Shown in pieces: positions 18,834 through 28,414 of a stretch of 64,000 nt of DNA (position 1 is its first letter; every line of letters starts with the position of its first letter). Under the pieces are notes generated by a model. It worked only from the letters and a program-made list of their open reading frames with translations, did no database searches and was not told the DNA's origin. Position numbers and translations under genes: made by a program. Source of the DNA: Pseudomonas asplenii (lineage in GTDB: Bacteria; Pseudomonadota; Gammaproteobacteria; Pseudomonadales; Pseudomonadaceae); the NCBI RefSeq assembly GCF_900105475.1, contig NZ_LT629777.1:5270001-5334000 (forward strand). Direction: 5' to 3'.

Positions 18834-19088
18834 ATGAATAACAAGCAGCCAAGTACGCTGAGAGCCATCTTTTCGAGGCCGGTTCCCTATACGCTTGAAT
18901 GGGCCCGTATCGAAAGCCTGCTCATCGCCGTCGGAGCAAACGTTATCGAAGGCAAGGGGTCACGAGTACGTTTCGAGTTGAACGACGTGGTTGTGACGTT
19001 TCATAGGCCACATCCGGATAAAGAGGCCAAGCCTTACCAGGTTCGCGATGCCCGGGCCTTTCTGGAGCAAGTCGGAGTCACACCATGA
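18834..19088 (+). CDS. hicA: type II toxin, HicA family
   Basis: An 84-residue protein with the HicA dsRBD-like fold pattern: LEWARIESLLIAVGANVIEGKGSRVRFEL then FHRPHPDKEAKPYQVRDARAFLEQVG. HicA toxins are mRNA interferases. The canonical active-site histidine after GS is arginine in this subfamily (GSRVRF), while the FHRPHP histidines are kept, so the mechanism may differ. The ATG at 18834 was chosen from the domain boundary; the longer ORF from 18765 adds sequence with no family resemblance. It overlaps hicB by ATGA. Confidence 0.85.
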   Translation: MNNKQPSTLRAIFSRPVPYTLEWARIESLLIAVGANVIEGKGSRVRFELNDVVVTFHRPHPDKEAKPYQVRDARAFLEQVGVTP

Positions 19089-19417
19089 ATGTGATGAATT
19101 ACAAAAACTACGCTGCTCGCATCGAGTTCAGCGCCGAAGACGAGCTGTTCGTAGGCCATATCGCCGGTATTCGAGATGTCGTAGGTTTCCATGGTGAATC
19201 GGTCAAGGAGCTGAAAGCTGCATTCGAAGAGGCAGTTGATGACTATCTTGAAACCTGCGCGAAGCTGGGCCGATCCCCTCAAAAACCCTATTCGGGGAAA
19301 CTCAGCCTACGCCTGGCGCCAGAGCTTCATGCCTCGATAGCCGTCAAGGCGGAGTTGGCCCACAAGAGCATCAACCAGTGGGTTGCAGACGTGCTGCATA
19401 CCCAGGCCTACAGCTGA
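19085..19417 (+). CDS. hicB: type II antitoxin, HicB family
   Basis: A 110-residue antitoxin. The N-terminal half is the HicB RNase H-like domain (YAARIEFSAEDELFVGHIAG, then VKELKAAFEEAVDDYLETCA); the C-terminal half is a ribbon-helix-helix DNA-binding domain (GKLSLRLAPELH then HKSINQWVADVL). It neutralises HicA and should autorepress at the dyad at 18792-18817. Start codon overlaps the hicA stop by 4 nt, the usual coupled arrangement. Confidence 0.9.
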   Translation: MNVMNYKNYAARIEFSAEDELFVGHIAGIRDVVGFHGESVKELKAAFEEAVDDYLETCAKLGRSPQKPYSGKLSLRLAPELHASIAVKAELAHKSINQWVADVLHTQAYS

Positions 19418-19421
19418 ACAA

Positions 19422-19772
19422 TCAGAGACAGGTAGCAACCGCCGCCAGCCGTCTGGTACCGATCGGTTTGATCACCGTCGCGTAGTAGTCGACCACCGTG
19501 CCCTCGGCCTCGCGGCGGACATCGACGAAGTACTCGGAACCGCGGGTGTAAACGGTCGAGCCACCCTTGTAGCCCGGTTGCAGGTAGGCGGCGGCATCGA
19601 CGTCGAAGACCTTTTCGTCCTGCCAGGAGAACTGGATGCACTGGGCGACGACATTGTCGGCCTTGGTCGAGGTGAAGCTCTTGGTCGGCCCGGTGCTGCG
19701 GCTCTGATTCATGCCGGGGCCCATGCACCCCGCCAATGCCACTGCCGCCACCGCCCCGATTAACATCCGCAT
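19422..19772 (-). CDS. small putative lipoprotein
   Basis: A 116-residue protein with a lipoprotein signal: MRMLIGAVAAVALAGC, with lipobox LAGC placing the acylated Cys near residue 16. The remainder has no recognised domain; it ends in ATCL. The ATG at 19772 has GGGA about 8 nt upstream; 19766 is an alternative start. It is convergent with hicB, 4 bp apart. An envelope role is inferred only from the lipobox. Confidence 0.75.
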   Translation of the reverse strand: MRMLIGAVAAVALAGCMGPGMNQSRSTGPTKSFTSTKADNVVAQCIQFSWQDEKVFDVDAAAYLQPGYKGGSTVYTRGSEYFVDVRREAEGTVVDYYATVIKPIGTRRLAAVATCL

Positions 19773-19996
19773 GACCGTTCCCTGCTCGAAAAAAGAAGCG
19801 ACTTTAGCACCGAGTCCGCGCAATACGAACCGGATTCGCAACCCCTGGAAACGATGACGAAACGCCAGATCGGACTTGCAACCCCGACACCTTGAGCCAG
19901 ACTATCCCGAGGCCTGTTCATGCAAGCAAAAATGCAGACAAGACTTGCAGTTATCCGGGTTGTACACGGCAAATTTGCACTGATACGATCAACCAC

Positions 19997-20012
19997 CGTT
20001 CGCTTGCGAACG
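19997..20012. promoter_or_regulatory. palindrome upstream of the hydroxyisobutyryl-CoA hydrolase operon
   Basis: CGTTCGC-TT-GCGAACG is a perfect 7-bp inverted repeat 35 bp upstream of the 20047 start, in the promoter region. It is a good candidate operator for an acyl-CoA-responsive repressor; the protein that would bind it is not identified. Confidence 0.4.
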
Positions 20013-20046
20013 CATCTAAAAAGACAATAAAAGCAGGGAGTCAGTC

Positions 20047-21153
20047 ATGACTGCTCAGGTTTCACCCGCCGCTGCCACGGATCTTGACGACACCTCGGCC
20101 GATGTACTGGCGCAGGTGCGCAATAATATCGGTCACCTTACCCTCAACCGCCCCGCCGGCCTCAATGCCCTGACCCTGGACATGGTCCGCCTGCTGCAAC
20201 GCCAGCTCGATGCCTGGGCCGACGATCCGCAAATCCACGCCGTGACCCTGCGCGGCGCCGGCAATCGTGCCTTCTGCGCTGGCGGTGATATCCGCTCGCT
20301 GTACGACAGCTACAAGAGCGGCGACCGGCTGCACGAGGACTTCTTCGTCGAGGAATACGCCCTCGACCTCTGCATCCACCACTACCGCAAGCCGGTGCTG
20401 GCACTGATGGACGGGTATGTTCTCGGTGGGGGCATGGGCCTGGTGCAAGGCGCCGACCTGCGGGTGGTCACCGAGCGCAGCCGATTGGGGATGCCGGAAG
20501 TCGGCATCGGCTACTTCCCGGATGTCGGCGGCAGTTACTTCCTGCCCCGCATTCCCGGCGAGATCGGCCTGTACCTGGGGGTGAGCGGCGATCAGATCCG
20601 GGCCGCCGATGCGCTCTACTGTGGCCTTGCCGACTGGTACCTGCACAGCGACAAGCTGGCTCTGCTGGACCAGCGTCTCGATCAGATGGAATGGCACGAC
20701 ACCCCGCTCAAGGACCTGCAGAGCCTGCTGGCCAAACTCGCCGTTCAAACACTGCCCGATGCGCCGCTGGACAAGCTGCGTCCGGCCATCGACCACTTCT
20801 TTGCCCTGCCCGATGTGCCCAGCATCATCGAGCAGATGCGCGAGGTGAGCGTTGCCGACAGCCACGAGTGGGCCAGGGACGTCGCCAGCCTGCTGGAGAC
20901 CCGCTCTCCCCTGGGAATGGCCGTGACCCTGGAAATGCTGCGTCGCGGTCGCCACCTGAGCCTGGAAGACTGCTTTGCCATGGAGTTGCACCTGGACCGC
21001 CAGTGGTTCGAACACGGCGACCTGATGGAGGGCGTCCGTGCCCTGCTGATCGACAAGGACAAGACCCCTCACTGGAACCCACCGACCCTGCAGGCGCTGA
21101 GCACCGAGCGGGTCGCGCGTTTTTTCCACGGTCTCGACACGAGCGAAGATTGA
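20047..21153 (+). CDS. 3-hydroxyisobutyryl-CoA hydrolase / enoyl-CoA hydratase-isomerase family
   Basis: A 368-residue crotonase-fold protein with the C-terminal extension typical of HIBCH (ECH_2 family). [15 protein letters not shown] (residues ~75-89) and [22 protein letters not shown] form the oxyanion-hole blocks, and [19 protein letters not shown] follows. These enzymes hydrolyse 3-hydroxyisobutyryl-CoA in valine breakdown. Start at 20047 has AGGGAG upstream. An acyl-CoA dehydrogenase begins 4 nt after the stop, consistent with an isobutyryl-CoA pathway. Confidence 0.88.
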   Translation: MTAQVSPAAATDLDDTSADVLAQVRNNIGHLTLNRPAGLNALTLDMVRLLQRQLDAWADDPQIHAVTLRGAGNRAFCAGGDIRSLYDSYKSGDRLHEDFFVEEYALDLCIHHYRKPVLALMDGYVLGGGMGLVQGADLRVVTERSRLGMPEVGIGYFPDVGGSYFLPRIPGEIGLYLGVSGDQIRAADALYCGLADWYLHSDKLALLDQRLDQMEWHDTPLKDLQSLLAKLAVQTLPDAPLDKLRPAIDHFFALPDVPSIIEQMREVSVADSHEWARDVASLLETRSPLGMAVTLEMLRRGRHLSLEDCFAMELHLDRQWFEHGDLMEGVRALLIDKDKTPHWNPPTLQALSTERVARFFHGLDTSED

Positions 21154-21157
21154 AACC

Positions 21158-22309
21158 ATGCACGACATCGAACTGAGCGAAGAGCAAGTAATGATCCGCG
21201 ACATGGCCCGGGACTTCGCCCGTGGCGAGATCGCGCCCCATGCCCAGGCCTGGGAAAAAGCCGGCTGGATCGATGACGGCCTGGTCCGCAAGATGGGTGA
21301 ACTGGGCCTGCTGGGCATGGTGGTCCCGGAAGAATGGGGCGGCACCTATGTCGACTATGTGGCCTATGCCCTGGCGGTGGAAGAGATCTCTGCCGGTGAT
21401 GGCGCCACCGGTGCGTTGATGAGTATTCACAACTCGGTGGGCTGCGGGCCGATCCTCAACTACGGCTCCCAGGCGCAGAAGGAGACCTGGCTGCCGAAAC
21501 TCGCCACTGGCGAAGCCATCGGCTGCTTCTGCCTGACCGAACCGCAAGCCGGCTCCGAGGCGCACAACCTGCGCACCCGGGCCGAACTCAAGGACGGCCA
21601 GTGGGTGATCAACGGCGCCAAGCAATTCGTCAGCAACGGCAAGCGCGCCAGCCTGGCGATCGTCTTTGCCGTGACCGACCCGGAACTGGGCAAGAAAGGC
21701 CTCTCGGCGTTTCTGGTGCCCACCGACACCCCGGGGTTCATCGTCGACCGCACCGAGCACAAGATGGGCATCCGCGCATCCGACACCTGCGCCGTCACCC
21801 TGAACCAGTGCACGGTACCCGAGGCCAATCTGCTGGGCGAGCGCGGCAAGGGCCTGGCGATTGCCCTGTCGAACCTCGAGGGTGGGCGCATCGGTATCGC
21901 CGCCCAGGCACTGGGCATCGCCCGGGCCGCCTTCGACGCGGCGCTGGCCTATGCCCGCGAGCGCGTGCAGTTCGACAAGCCGATCATCGAGCACCAGAGC
22001 ATCGCCAACCTGCTGGCCGACATGCACACCCGGATCAACGCCACCCGACTGCTGATCCTCCACGCCGCGCGCCTGCGCAGTGCGGGCCAGCCCTGCCTGT
22101 CGGAGGCTTCACAGGCCAAGCTGTTCGCCTCGGAAATGGCCGAAAAGGTCTGCTCCTCGGCGATGCAGATCCATGGCGGGTATGGGTACCTGGAAGATTA
22201 TCCGGTGGAGCGTTACTACCGGGATGCGCGGATCACGCAGATCTATGAAGGCTCGAGCGAGATTCAGCGAATGCTGATTGCCCGGGAACTAAGGCACTAC
22301 CTGGTGTAA
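21158..22309 (+). CDS. acyl-CoA dehydrogenase (isobutyryl-CoA dehydrogenase-like)
   Basis: A 383-residue FAD-dependent acyl-CoA dehydrogenase. Family blocks [18 protein letters not shown] (FAD/substrate binding), [23 protein letters not shown] and the C-terminal [17 protein letters not shown] are present; the catalytic Glu is expected in the YEGSSEI segment. Co-transcription with the hydroxyisobutyryl-CoA hydrolase (4-nt gap) suggests isobutyryl-CoA as substrate. Short/branched-chain alternatives cannot be ruled out. Confidence 0.92.
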   Translation: MHDIELSEEQVMIRDMARDFARGEIAPHAQAWEKAGWIDDGLVRKMGELGLLGMVVPEEWGGTYVDYVAYALAVEEISAGDGATGALMSIHNSVGCGPILNYGSQAQKETWLPKLATGEAIGCFCLTEPQAGSEAHNLRTRAELKDGQWVINGAKQFVSNGKRASLAIVFAVTDPELGKKGLSAFLVPTDTPGFIVDRTEHKMGIRASDTCAVTLNQCTVPEANLLGERGKGLAIALSNLEGGRIGIAAQALGIARAAFDAALAYARERVQFDKPIIEHQSIANLLADMHTRINATRLLILHAARLRSAGQPCLSEASQAKLFASEMAEKVCSSAMQIHGGYGYLEDYPVERYYRDARITQIYEGSSEIQRMLIARELRHYLV

Positions 22310-22320
22310 TGCCCTGAAAG

Positions 22321-22413
22321 CATCGCCAGCAAGCCGGCTCCTGCAGGTATTGCGCCGTTCACCAGTGAATGGTTCGGCGCAATACGTTGTGGGAGCCGGC
22401 TTGCTGGCGATAG
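22321..22413. repeat. REP-pair hairpin between convergent genes
   Basis: CATCGCCAGCAAGCCGGCTCC at the left is mirrored by GGGAGCCGGCTTGCTGGCGAT at the right, and a second nested repeat TATTGCGCCG...CGGCGCAATA lies inside, so the whole element folds into one long hairpin. It is a REPIN-type Pseudomonas repeat and could terminate both convergent transcripts. Confidence 0.75.
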
Positions 22414-22446
22414 CGGTGTATCAGTAGCCACAAAATCCAGCCGGAT

Positions 22447-23220
22447 TCAACGATCCTTGAACTGCGCCTCACGCTTGGCTACAAACGCCGCCATCCCCTC
22501 TTTCTGATCCTCGGTGGCAAACGCCGCGTGGAATACCCGACGCTCGAAACGCACACCCTCGGACAGGCTGACCTCGAACGCGCGGTTGACGCTTTCCTTG
22601 ATCATCATGCTGATGGGAATCGACTTGCCGGCAATCACCGCCGCCGCCTTCAACGCCTCGTCGAGCAACTCATCGACCGGCACGATCCGTGCGACCAGGC
22701 CACAACGCTCGGCCTCCACTGCATCGATAAAGCGCCCGGTCAGGCACAGATCCATGGCCTTGGCCTTGCCCACCGCGCGGGTCAGGCGCTGGGTACCACC
22801 CATGCCCGGCAATACGCCGAGGTTGATCTCCGGCTGACCGAACTTGGCGTTATCACCCGCCAGAATGAAATCGCACATCAGCGCCAGCTCGCAGCCGCCA
22901 CCCAGGGCAAAGCCGGCGACGGCAGCAATGATCGGTTTACGCCGGTTGGCTACCCGGTCGCTGTCGCTGAACAGGTCGTCGAGGTAGATTTTCGGATAGG
23001 TCAGCTCGGCCATTTCCTTGATATCGGCACCGGCGGCAAAGGCCTTCTTCGAACCGGTCAGGACGATACAGCCGATCTGCGGATCGGCCTCCAGGCGATC
23101 CAGCGCCTGGTTCAGCTCACTGACGATCTGTGCGTTGAGGGCATTGAGCGCCTGTGGGCGGTTGAGGGTGATCAGGCCGACACGGCCCTTGATGTCCAGC
23201 AGAATGGTTTCGTAGCTCAT
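22447..23220 (-). CDS. enoyl-CoA hydratase
   Basis: A 257-residue crotonase. [15 protein letters not shown] (residues ~60-73) and [18 protein letters not shown] form the oxyanion hole; catalytic glutamates are expected at [14 protein letters not shown]. It hydrates 2-enoyl-CoA. As the last gene of the acyl-CoA cluster on this strand (hydratase after dehydrogenase, 15-nt gap), it would act on tiglyl-CoA if the pathway is isoleucine-type. In P. putida the equivalent gene set sits in the same order. Confidence 0.92.
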   Translation of the reverse strand: MSYETILLDIKGRVGLITLNRPQALNALNAQIVSELNQALDRLEADPQIGCIVLTGSKKAFAAGADIKEMAELTYPKIYLDDLFSDSDRVANRRKPIIAAVAGFALGGGCELALMCDFILAGDNAKFGQPEINLGVLPGMGGTQRLTRAVGKAKAMDLCLTGRFIDAVEAERCGLVARIVPVDELLDEALKAAAVIAGKSIPISMMIKESVNRAFEVSLSEGVRFERRVFHAAFATEDQKEGMAAFVAKREAQFKDR

Positions 23221-23235
23221 CGTTGATATCCTTGC

Positions 23236-24363
23236 TCACAGGTTGCGCGAAATGACCATGCGCTGAATGTCGCTGGTGCCTTCGTAGATCTGACAGACCC
23301 GCACATCGCGGTAGATCCGCTCCAGCGGGAAGTCGTTCAGATAGCCATAGCCGCCGAGGGTTTGCAACGCCGAGGAGCAGACCTTTTCGGCCATTTCCGA
23401 GGCGAACAACTTGGCCATAGAGGCCTCCACCAGCGCCGGCTTACCGCTGTCACGCAGGGCTGCGGCGTAGTGCACCATTTGCCGCGCCACGGCGATCTGG
23501 GTTGCCATGTCCGCCAGGCGGAACGCCACGGCCTGATGCTCGATCAGCGCCTTGCCGAAACTCTGCCGCTCACGGGCATAGTCGCGGGCCGCCTCGAACG
23601 CCGCCCGGGCCATACCGACCGATTGCGCGGCAATGCCGACCCGACCGCCCTCCAGGTTAGCCAGGGCGATACGGTAGCCCTCGCCCTCTTCGCCCAGGCG
23701 GTTGGCCAGCGGCACTTTTACGTCCTCGAAGAGGATCTGGCAGGTGTCGGAAGCATGTTGGCCGAGCTTGTCCTCGACCCGCGCGACCTGGTAACCCGGC
23801 GAATCGGTCGGCACGATGAACGCGCTGATACCGCGCTTGCCGGCGCTCGGGTCGGTCACGGCAAAGACGATCACCACCCCGGCATTCTGCCCGGAGGTGA
23901 TGAACTGCTTGCAGCCGTTGAGCACGTAGTGGTCGCCTTCGAGCCGGGCGCGGGTCTTCAGGCCGCTGGCATCGGAACCGGCCTGGGGTTCGGTCAGGGC
24001 GAAGGCGCCGAGCATCTGCCCACTGGCCAGCGCCGGCAGGAAACGGGCTTTTTGCTCATCGTTGCCAAAGTTGAGGATCGGTACACAGCCCACCGAGTTG
24101 TGCACGCTCATGATGGTCGAACAGGCGCCGTCACCGGCAGCGATTTCCTCCAGGGCCATGGCGTAAGCCAGATAGCCCGTATCACAACCGCCCCACTCTT
24201 CCGGCACCAGCATGCCGAAGAAGCCCAACTCGGCCATTTCGCCAATGGCCTCCCGGGGGAAGCGGTGCTCGCGATCCCACTCGGCGGCGAAGGGTTTCAG
24301 GCGCTCCTGGGCAAAGTCCCGGGCCGCCTCGCTGATCTGTTGTTGCTCTTGGTTCGGTAGCAT
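23236..24363 (-). CDS. acyl-CoA dehydrogenase (2-methylbutyryl-CoA-like)
   Basis: A 375-residue acyl-CoA dehydrogenase with [41 protein letters not shown] and [17 protein letters not shown] family blocks; the YEGTS segment carries the probable catalytic Glu. An AAGGAG site stands 6 nt before the ATG at 24363. In the isoleucine-type cluster it would oxidise 2-methylbutyryl-CoA to tiglyl-CoA; short linear acyl-CoAs are alternatives. It is about 9 nt behind the thiolase gene. Confidence 0.92.
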   Translation of the reverse strand: MLPNQEQQQISEAARDFAQERLKPFAAEWDREHRFPREAIGEMAELGFFGMLVPEEWGGCDTGYLAYAMALEEIAAGDGACSTIMSVHNSVGCVPILNFGNDEQKARFLPALASGQMLGAFALTEPQAGSDASGLKTRARLEGDHYVLNGCKQFITSGQNAGVVIVFAVTDPSAGKRGISAFIVPTDSPGYQVARVEDKLGQHASDTCQILFEDVKVPLANRLGEEGEGYRIALANLEGGRVGIAAQSVGMARAAFEAARDYARERQSFGKALIEHQAVAFRLADMATQIAVARQMVHYAAALRDSGKPALVEASMAKLFASEMAEKVCSSALQTLGGYGYLNDFPLERIYRDVRVCQIYEGTSDIQRMVISRNL

Positions 24364-24372
24364 GGAAACTCC

Positions 24373-25560
24373 TTACAGGCACTCGACCGCGATCGCCGTG
24401 GCTTCGCCACCGCCGATGCAGATCGCCGCGATACCGCGCTTGAGGTTCTGCTGGCGCAGCGCCGACAGTAATGTCACCAGGATCCGCGCGCCGGATGCAC
24501 CGATCGGATGCCCCAGGGCGCAGGCACCGCCATTGACGTTGACCTTCTCATGGGGAATCTGCAGCTTGTCCATGGTCACCAGCGTGACCACCGCGAACGC
24601 CTCGTTGATTTCGAAACGGTCGACCTGGTCCAGGGACCAGCCGGTTTTCTTCAGCAGCTTGTGGATCGCGCCCACCGGCGCCACCGGGAACAGGCCCGGG
24701 GTGTCGGCGAACGCCGCATGCCCGTGGATCACCGCCAGCGCCTTGAGGCCGCGCTTCTCGGCTTCGGAGCGGCGCATCAGCACCAGCGCCGCCGCGCCAT
24801 CGGAAATCGAGCTGGAGTTGGCCGCAGTGACCGTACCGCCCTGGCGAAACGCCGGTTTCAGCGAGGCGATCTTGTCCAGCCTGGCCTTCGGGGGCTGTTC
24901 ATCATCGCTGATCAAGCGCTGCTCCTTGCCGACCGTGACCTGCAACGGCACGATCTCGTCGCGGAAACGGCCTTCGCTGATCGCCTGTTGCGCGCGGGTC
25001 AGGGAGGCGACGGCAAAGGCGTCCTGAGCCTCGCGACTGAAGCCGTGGTTCTCGGCGCAGTCTTCGGCAAAGGTGCCCATCAGCCGGCCCTTGTCATAGG
25101 CATCTTCCAGGCCATCGAGGAACATGTGGTCGAGTACCTGGCCGTGGCCCATGCGATAGCCGCTGCGAGCCCGGTCCAGCAGGTACGGGGCGTTGGACAT
25201 GCTTTCCATGCCGCCAGCCACCACCACCTCGGCGCTACCGGCCAACAGCCGGTCATGGGCGAGAATGGTCGCCTCCATGCCGGAGCCGCACATCTTGTTC
25301 AGGGTGGTGCAACGGGTGCCCTTGTCCAGCCCGGCACCCAGTGCCGCCTGGCGGGCCGGCGCCTGGCCGAGACCTGCGGGGAGCACACAGCCGAACAGCA
25401 CTTCGTCCACCACATCTACCGCCACACCGGCGCGCTCGACCGCCGCGCGGATCGAAGCGGCACCCAACTGCGGAGCGGTCAGGCTCTTGAGGTCGCCCTG
25501 GAAGCCGCCCATGGGCGTGCGTACGGCGCTGACAATGACCACGGGGTCCTGGATAGTCAT
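24373..25560 (-). CDS. acetyl-CoA C-acyltransferase (thiolase)
   Basis: A 395-residue thiolase with NKMCGSGMEA (catalytic Cys near residue 89), [17 protein letters not shown] and CIGGGEATA motifs all intact. It would split 2-methylacetoacetyl-CoA to acetyl-CoA and propionyl-CoA in isoleucine breakdown. The ATG at 25560 has TAGGAG upstream. Central gene of the synthetase-SDR-thiolase-dehydrogenase-hydratase cluster; the same order is known for PA2552-PA2555 and the P. putida fadAx/fadBx region. Confidence 0.93.
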   Translation of the reverse strand: MTIQDPVVIVSAVRTPMGGFQGDLKSLTAPQLGAASIRAAVERAGVAVDVVDEVLFGCVLPAGLGQAPARQAALGAGLDKGTRCTTLNKMCGSGMEATILAHDRLLAGSAEVVVAGGMESMSNAPYLLDRARSGYRMGHGQVLDHMFLDGLEDAYDKGRLMGTFAEDCAENHGFSREAQDAFAVASLTRAQQAISEGRFRDEIVPLQVTVGKEQRLISDDEQPPKARLDKIASLKPAFRQGGTVTAANSSSISDGAAALVLMRRSEAEKRGLKALAVIHGHAAFADTPGLFPVAPVGAIHKLLKKTGWSLDQVDRFEINEAFAVVTLVTMDKLQIPHEKVNVNGGACALGHPIGASGARILVTLLSALRQQNLKRGIAAICIGGGEATAIAVECL

Positions 25561-25571
25561 GGGTATTGCTC

Positions 25572-26339
25572 CTACTTGGCCGCCATACGCAAGGCACCGT
25601 CGAGACGGATCACCTCACCGTTGAGCATGCTGTTTTCAATGATGTGCCGTACCAGTCCAGCGTATTCGGACGGTTTGCCCAGCCGTGGCGGAAACGGTAC
25701 GCCCGCCGACAGCGAGGCGCGGACTTCCGGGGTCATGCCGGCCATCATCGGGGTTTCGAAGAGACCCGGGGCGATGGTCATCACGCGGATACCGAAGCGC
25801 GCCAGTTCACGGGCGGCCGGCAGGGTCAGGCTGACGATTGCCCCTTTGGAAGCGGCATAGGCGGCCTGACCGATCTGGCCGTCATAGGCGGCGACCGAAG
25901 CGGTGTTGATGATCACCCCGCGCTCGCCAGCGGCATCCGCCTCGGTCTCGGCCATGGCCGCAGCAGCCAGGCGCATCAGGTTGAAGCTACCGATCAGGTT
26001 GACGTTGATCACCTGGCTGAAACTGTCCAGCAGGTGCGGCCCGTTCTTGCCGAGGATCTTCTCGCCACGCACGATGCCGGCGCAGTTGACCAGCCCATGC
26101 AGGCCGCCGAAGGCGCTCACCGCGGCCTCTACGGCGCGTTGCGCCTGGTCCTGCTGGGTGATGTCGGCGACCACGCTGTGGGCATTGGCGCCGAGTTTCC
26201 GGGCCTGGGCCGCGACGGCCTCGGCATTGAGGTCCACCAGCATCACCCGTGCGCCAGCGGTCACCAGCATTTCAGCGGTGGCAGCACCGAGGCCGGAGGC
26301 GCCGCCGCTGACCAGGAAAACCTTGTCTTGTATGTTCAT
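25572..26339 (-). CDS. SDR 3-hydroxyacyl-CoA dehydrogenase (HSD17B10-like)
   Basis: A 255-residue short-chain dehydrogenase. The cofactor motif [12 protein letters not shown] (residues ~9-20), NCAGI, and the catalytic Ser/YAASK pair (Tyr-x-x-x-Lys in [13 protein letters not shown]) are present; [25 protein letters not shown] matches the type II 3-hydroxyacyl-CoA dehydrogenase subgroup. It would oxidise 2-methyl-3-hydroxybutyryl-CoA. The ATG at 26339 has AAGGAC 8 nt upstream; the ORF extending to 26489 crosses a REP repeat and is not credible. Confidence 0.92.
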   Translation of the reverse strand: MNIQDKVFLVSGGASGLGAATAEMLVTAGARVMLVDLNAEAVAAQARKLGANAHSVVADITQQDQAQRAVEAAVSAFGGLHGLVNCAGIVRGEKILGKNGPHLLDSFSQVINVNLIGSFNLMRLAAAAMAETEADAAGERGVIINTASVAAYDGQIGQAAYAASKGAIVSLTLPAARELARFGIRVMTIAPGLFETPMMAGMTPEVRASLSAGVPFPPRLGKPSEYAGLVRHIIENSMLNGEVIRLDGALRMAAK

Positions 26340-26415
26340 TGTTCTGTCCTTCGTTCGCACTTCAATTCTGGATGCATCTCTGCCCTGGGGTGATCTCTGT
26401 TGGAGCGGTTTACCT

Positions 26416-26504
26416 TGTAGGAGCCGGGCTTGCCCGCGAAGCTCTTTCAACCTCAAGGCACCATTCGCGGCGGTTCGGCGCTCCGACAAGCCCGGCTTCT
26501 ACAG
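26416..26504. repeat. REP-pair inverted repeat
   Basis: TGTAGGAGCCGGGCTTGCCCG at the left and CGACAAGCCCGGCTTCTACAG at the right form a near-perfect long inverted repeat in the 172-bp gap between the acyl-CoA synthetase and the SDR gene. A REPIN-type Pseudomonas element, possibly giving partial termination inside the operon. Confidence 0.7.
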
Positions 26505-26511
26505 AGTCATG

Positions 26512-28158
26512 TCAGGCCCCCGACTGGGCCTTGGCGATCTCCTGGTTGCGCAGGATGAAACGCTGCAATTTGCCGCTCGGGGTCTTGGGCAACTCGTCGA
26601 CGAATTCGATTTCCCGTGGGTAGGCGTGAGCTGCCAGGCGCTTGCGCACATGCAGGCGCAGCTCTTCGGCCAACTGCGGTTCGGCGCGGTACTGTGCATT
26701 GAGTACCACGAACGCCTTTACCAATTCGGTGCGCTCCGGATCGGGCTTGCCGACCACCGCTGCCTCCACCACCGCCGGATGCTCGACCAATGCACTCTCG
26801 ACATCGAACGGGCCAACCCGGTAGCCCGAGGTGGTGATCACATCATCGCTGCGGCCAACGAAGCTGATGCTACCGTCGGCGCTCAACTCCACCGTGTCAC
26901 CACTGAGGTAGTACGGGCCGACGAATGCCTTGGTCTCGAAGCCCTTGTAGCCGTTGAACCAGCACATCGGTGACTGGGAGCGGTCCAGGGCAAGAATCCC
27001 CGGTTGGCCCACGCCCAGTTCCTGGTGATTGTCATCGAGCACCACGATGCGATGGCCGGGCGAGGCAAATCCCGCCGAACCGACATGCACCGGATGCTGC
27101 AGACCGTGGTGGTTGCACAGGACCATGCCCAGCTCGGTCTGGCCGTAGTGATCCAGAATCGTGACATCGAGGTGTTCCGCAAACCAGCGGATCACCTCCG
27201 GGTTCAGGGGCTCGCCGGCACTGCTGACCGCCCGCAGACGCCCCCGGATCCGACTGGCAAAGGCTTCGCCAGCAGCGATCAGCAGGCGGTAGGCAGTAGG
27301 TGAGCCGGCCAGGTTGGTAATGCCGTATTTCTCGATCACCCGGCAGGTGCTCTCCACGGTGAACGGACCATCGTAGAAGGTGATCGGGTGGCCCAGGCCC
27401 AACGGCCCGGTGATACCAAAGTAGAGTCCGTAGGCCCAGCCCGGATCGGCGACGTTCCAGAAAGCATCTTCGGGACGCAGGTCGACTGCGTCGCGGGTGT
27501 AGCTCTGGAACGCGATGATCGCCTTGAGTGGTACTTCCAGAGGCTTGGCGGGGCCAGTGGTACCCGAGGTAAACATCAGCAGGAACGGTTCTTCGCCGCT
27601 GAGCATCACCGGCTCGCACGTGGCCGGAAAATTATCCAGCTCGGCCCAGAAACTGAAATCCCCGCGAACGATGCCCTGCCCCTTGGCACCGGCGACCGTG
27701 ACGATGGTTGGGCAGTCAGCCACTTCGCTGAGCTTGCTGCGGTTGGCGGCATCGGTGACCACCACCTTGGCCTTGGAGCTGTTCAGCCGGTGCTCGATGG
27801 CCTTGGGCCCGAATGCGGTGAACAGCGGCTGATACACCGCGCCGATACGCCAGGTGGCGAACAGTGTTACCAGCAGTTCGGCATTACGCGGCAACAGTCC
27901 GGCGACCTTGTCGCCACGTCCCACGCCCTGGGCCAGCAGGAAATTGGCGAAGCGTGCGGCCTGCTCCTGCAACTGGCTGAAGGTATGGGTGGCGCTGCTA
28001 CCGTCGCGCCCCTCCCAGAACAGGGCGATCCGGCCCGGCAAGGCGTACCGGTCACAACATTCGACACAGGCATTGAGCGCAGCGAGGGTCCCTTTCAGGC
28101 TTGTGTCGGCCACGTGCTGATAATTGAAATCTTCGGTGGCAGTCAAATAGTCACGCAT
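26512..28158 (-). CDS. AMP-binding acyl-CoA synthetase
   Basis: A 548-residue ANL-superfamily acyl-CoA synthetase of the acetyl-CoA synthetase-like subgroup. The P-loop MFTSGTTGPAKP (residues ~193-204), YGQTELGMV, YLSGDTVEL, the hinge GRSDDVITTSGYRVGP and the catalytic lysine in TPSGKLQR are all present. It activates a short or branched carboxylic acid with ATP and CoA. First gene of the cluster; an AraC activator lies upstream on the same strand. Exact acid (2-methylbutyrate, tiglate or similar) is inferred from neighbours. Confidence 0.92.
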   Translation of the reverse strand: MRDYLTATEDFNYQHVADTSLKGTLAALNACVECCDRYALPGRIALFWEGRDGSSATHTFSQLQEQAARFANFLLAQGVGRGDKVAGLLPRNAELLVTLFATWRIGAVYQPLFTAFGPKAIEHRLNSSKAKVVVTDAANRSKLSEVADCPTIVTVAGAKGQGIVRGDFSFWAELDNFPATCEPVMLSGEEPFLLMFTSGTTGPAKPLEVPLKAIIAFQSYTRDAVDLRPEDAFWNVADPGWAYGLYFGITGPLGLGHPITFYDGPFTVESTCRVIEKYGITNLAGSPTAYRLLIAAGEAFASRIRGRLRAVSSAGEPLNPEVIRWFAEHLDVTILDHYGQTELGMVLCNHHGLQHPVHVGSAGFASPGHRIVVLDDNHQELGVGQPGILALDRSQSPMCWFNGYKGFETKAFVGPYYLSGDTVELSADGSISFVGRSDDVITTSGYRVGPFDVESALVEHPAVVEAAVVGKPDPERTELVKAFVVLNAQYRAEPQLAEELRLHVRKRLAAHAYPREIEFVDELPKTPSGKLQRFILRNQEIAKAQSGA

Positions 28159-28309
28159 CCCATCAATCTCCCGGTCTTGTTATTAGAGGAAACCGTAGAA
28201 AAACCGAGGAAATAGTCGCCCCGTCAGGGACTTGGGACAATGGTCAAAGCCTTCAACCTGATTGACTGGTTTGGCCAATGATGGACTGGAACAAGCACCA
28301 CGCCACTGG

Positions 28310-28412
28310 CCCCTGTGGGAACCGGTTTGCTGACGATAGCGGCCCGTCCGAAACGCAGATTTCATTGGATGGCGGCCTGCGGCGGATCGCCAGCAAGCCG
28401 GCTCCCACAGGG
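28310..28412. repeat. REP-pair inverted repeat
   Basis: CCCTGTGGGAACCGGTTTGCTGACGATAG on the left is mirrored by ATCGCCAGCAAGCCGGCTCCCACAGGG on the right, with 45 bp between. It fills most of the gap between the AraC gene and the acyl-CoA synthetase. Same REP family as the element at 22321-22413. Confidence 0.65.
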
Positions 28413-28414
28413 AG

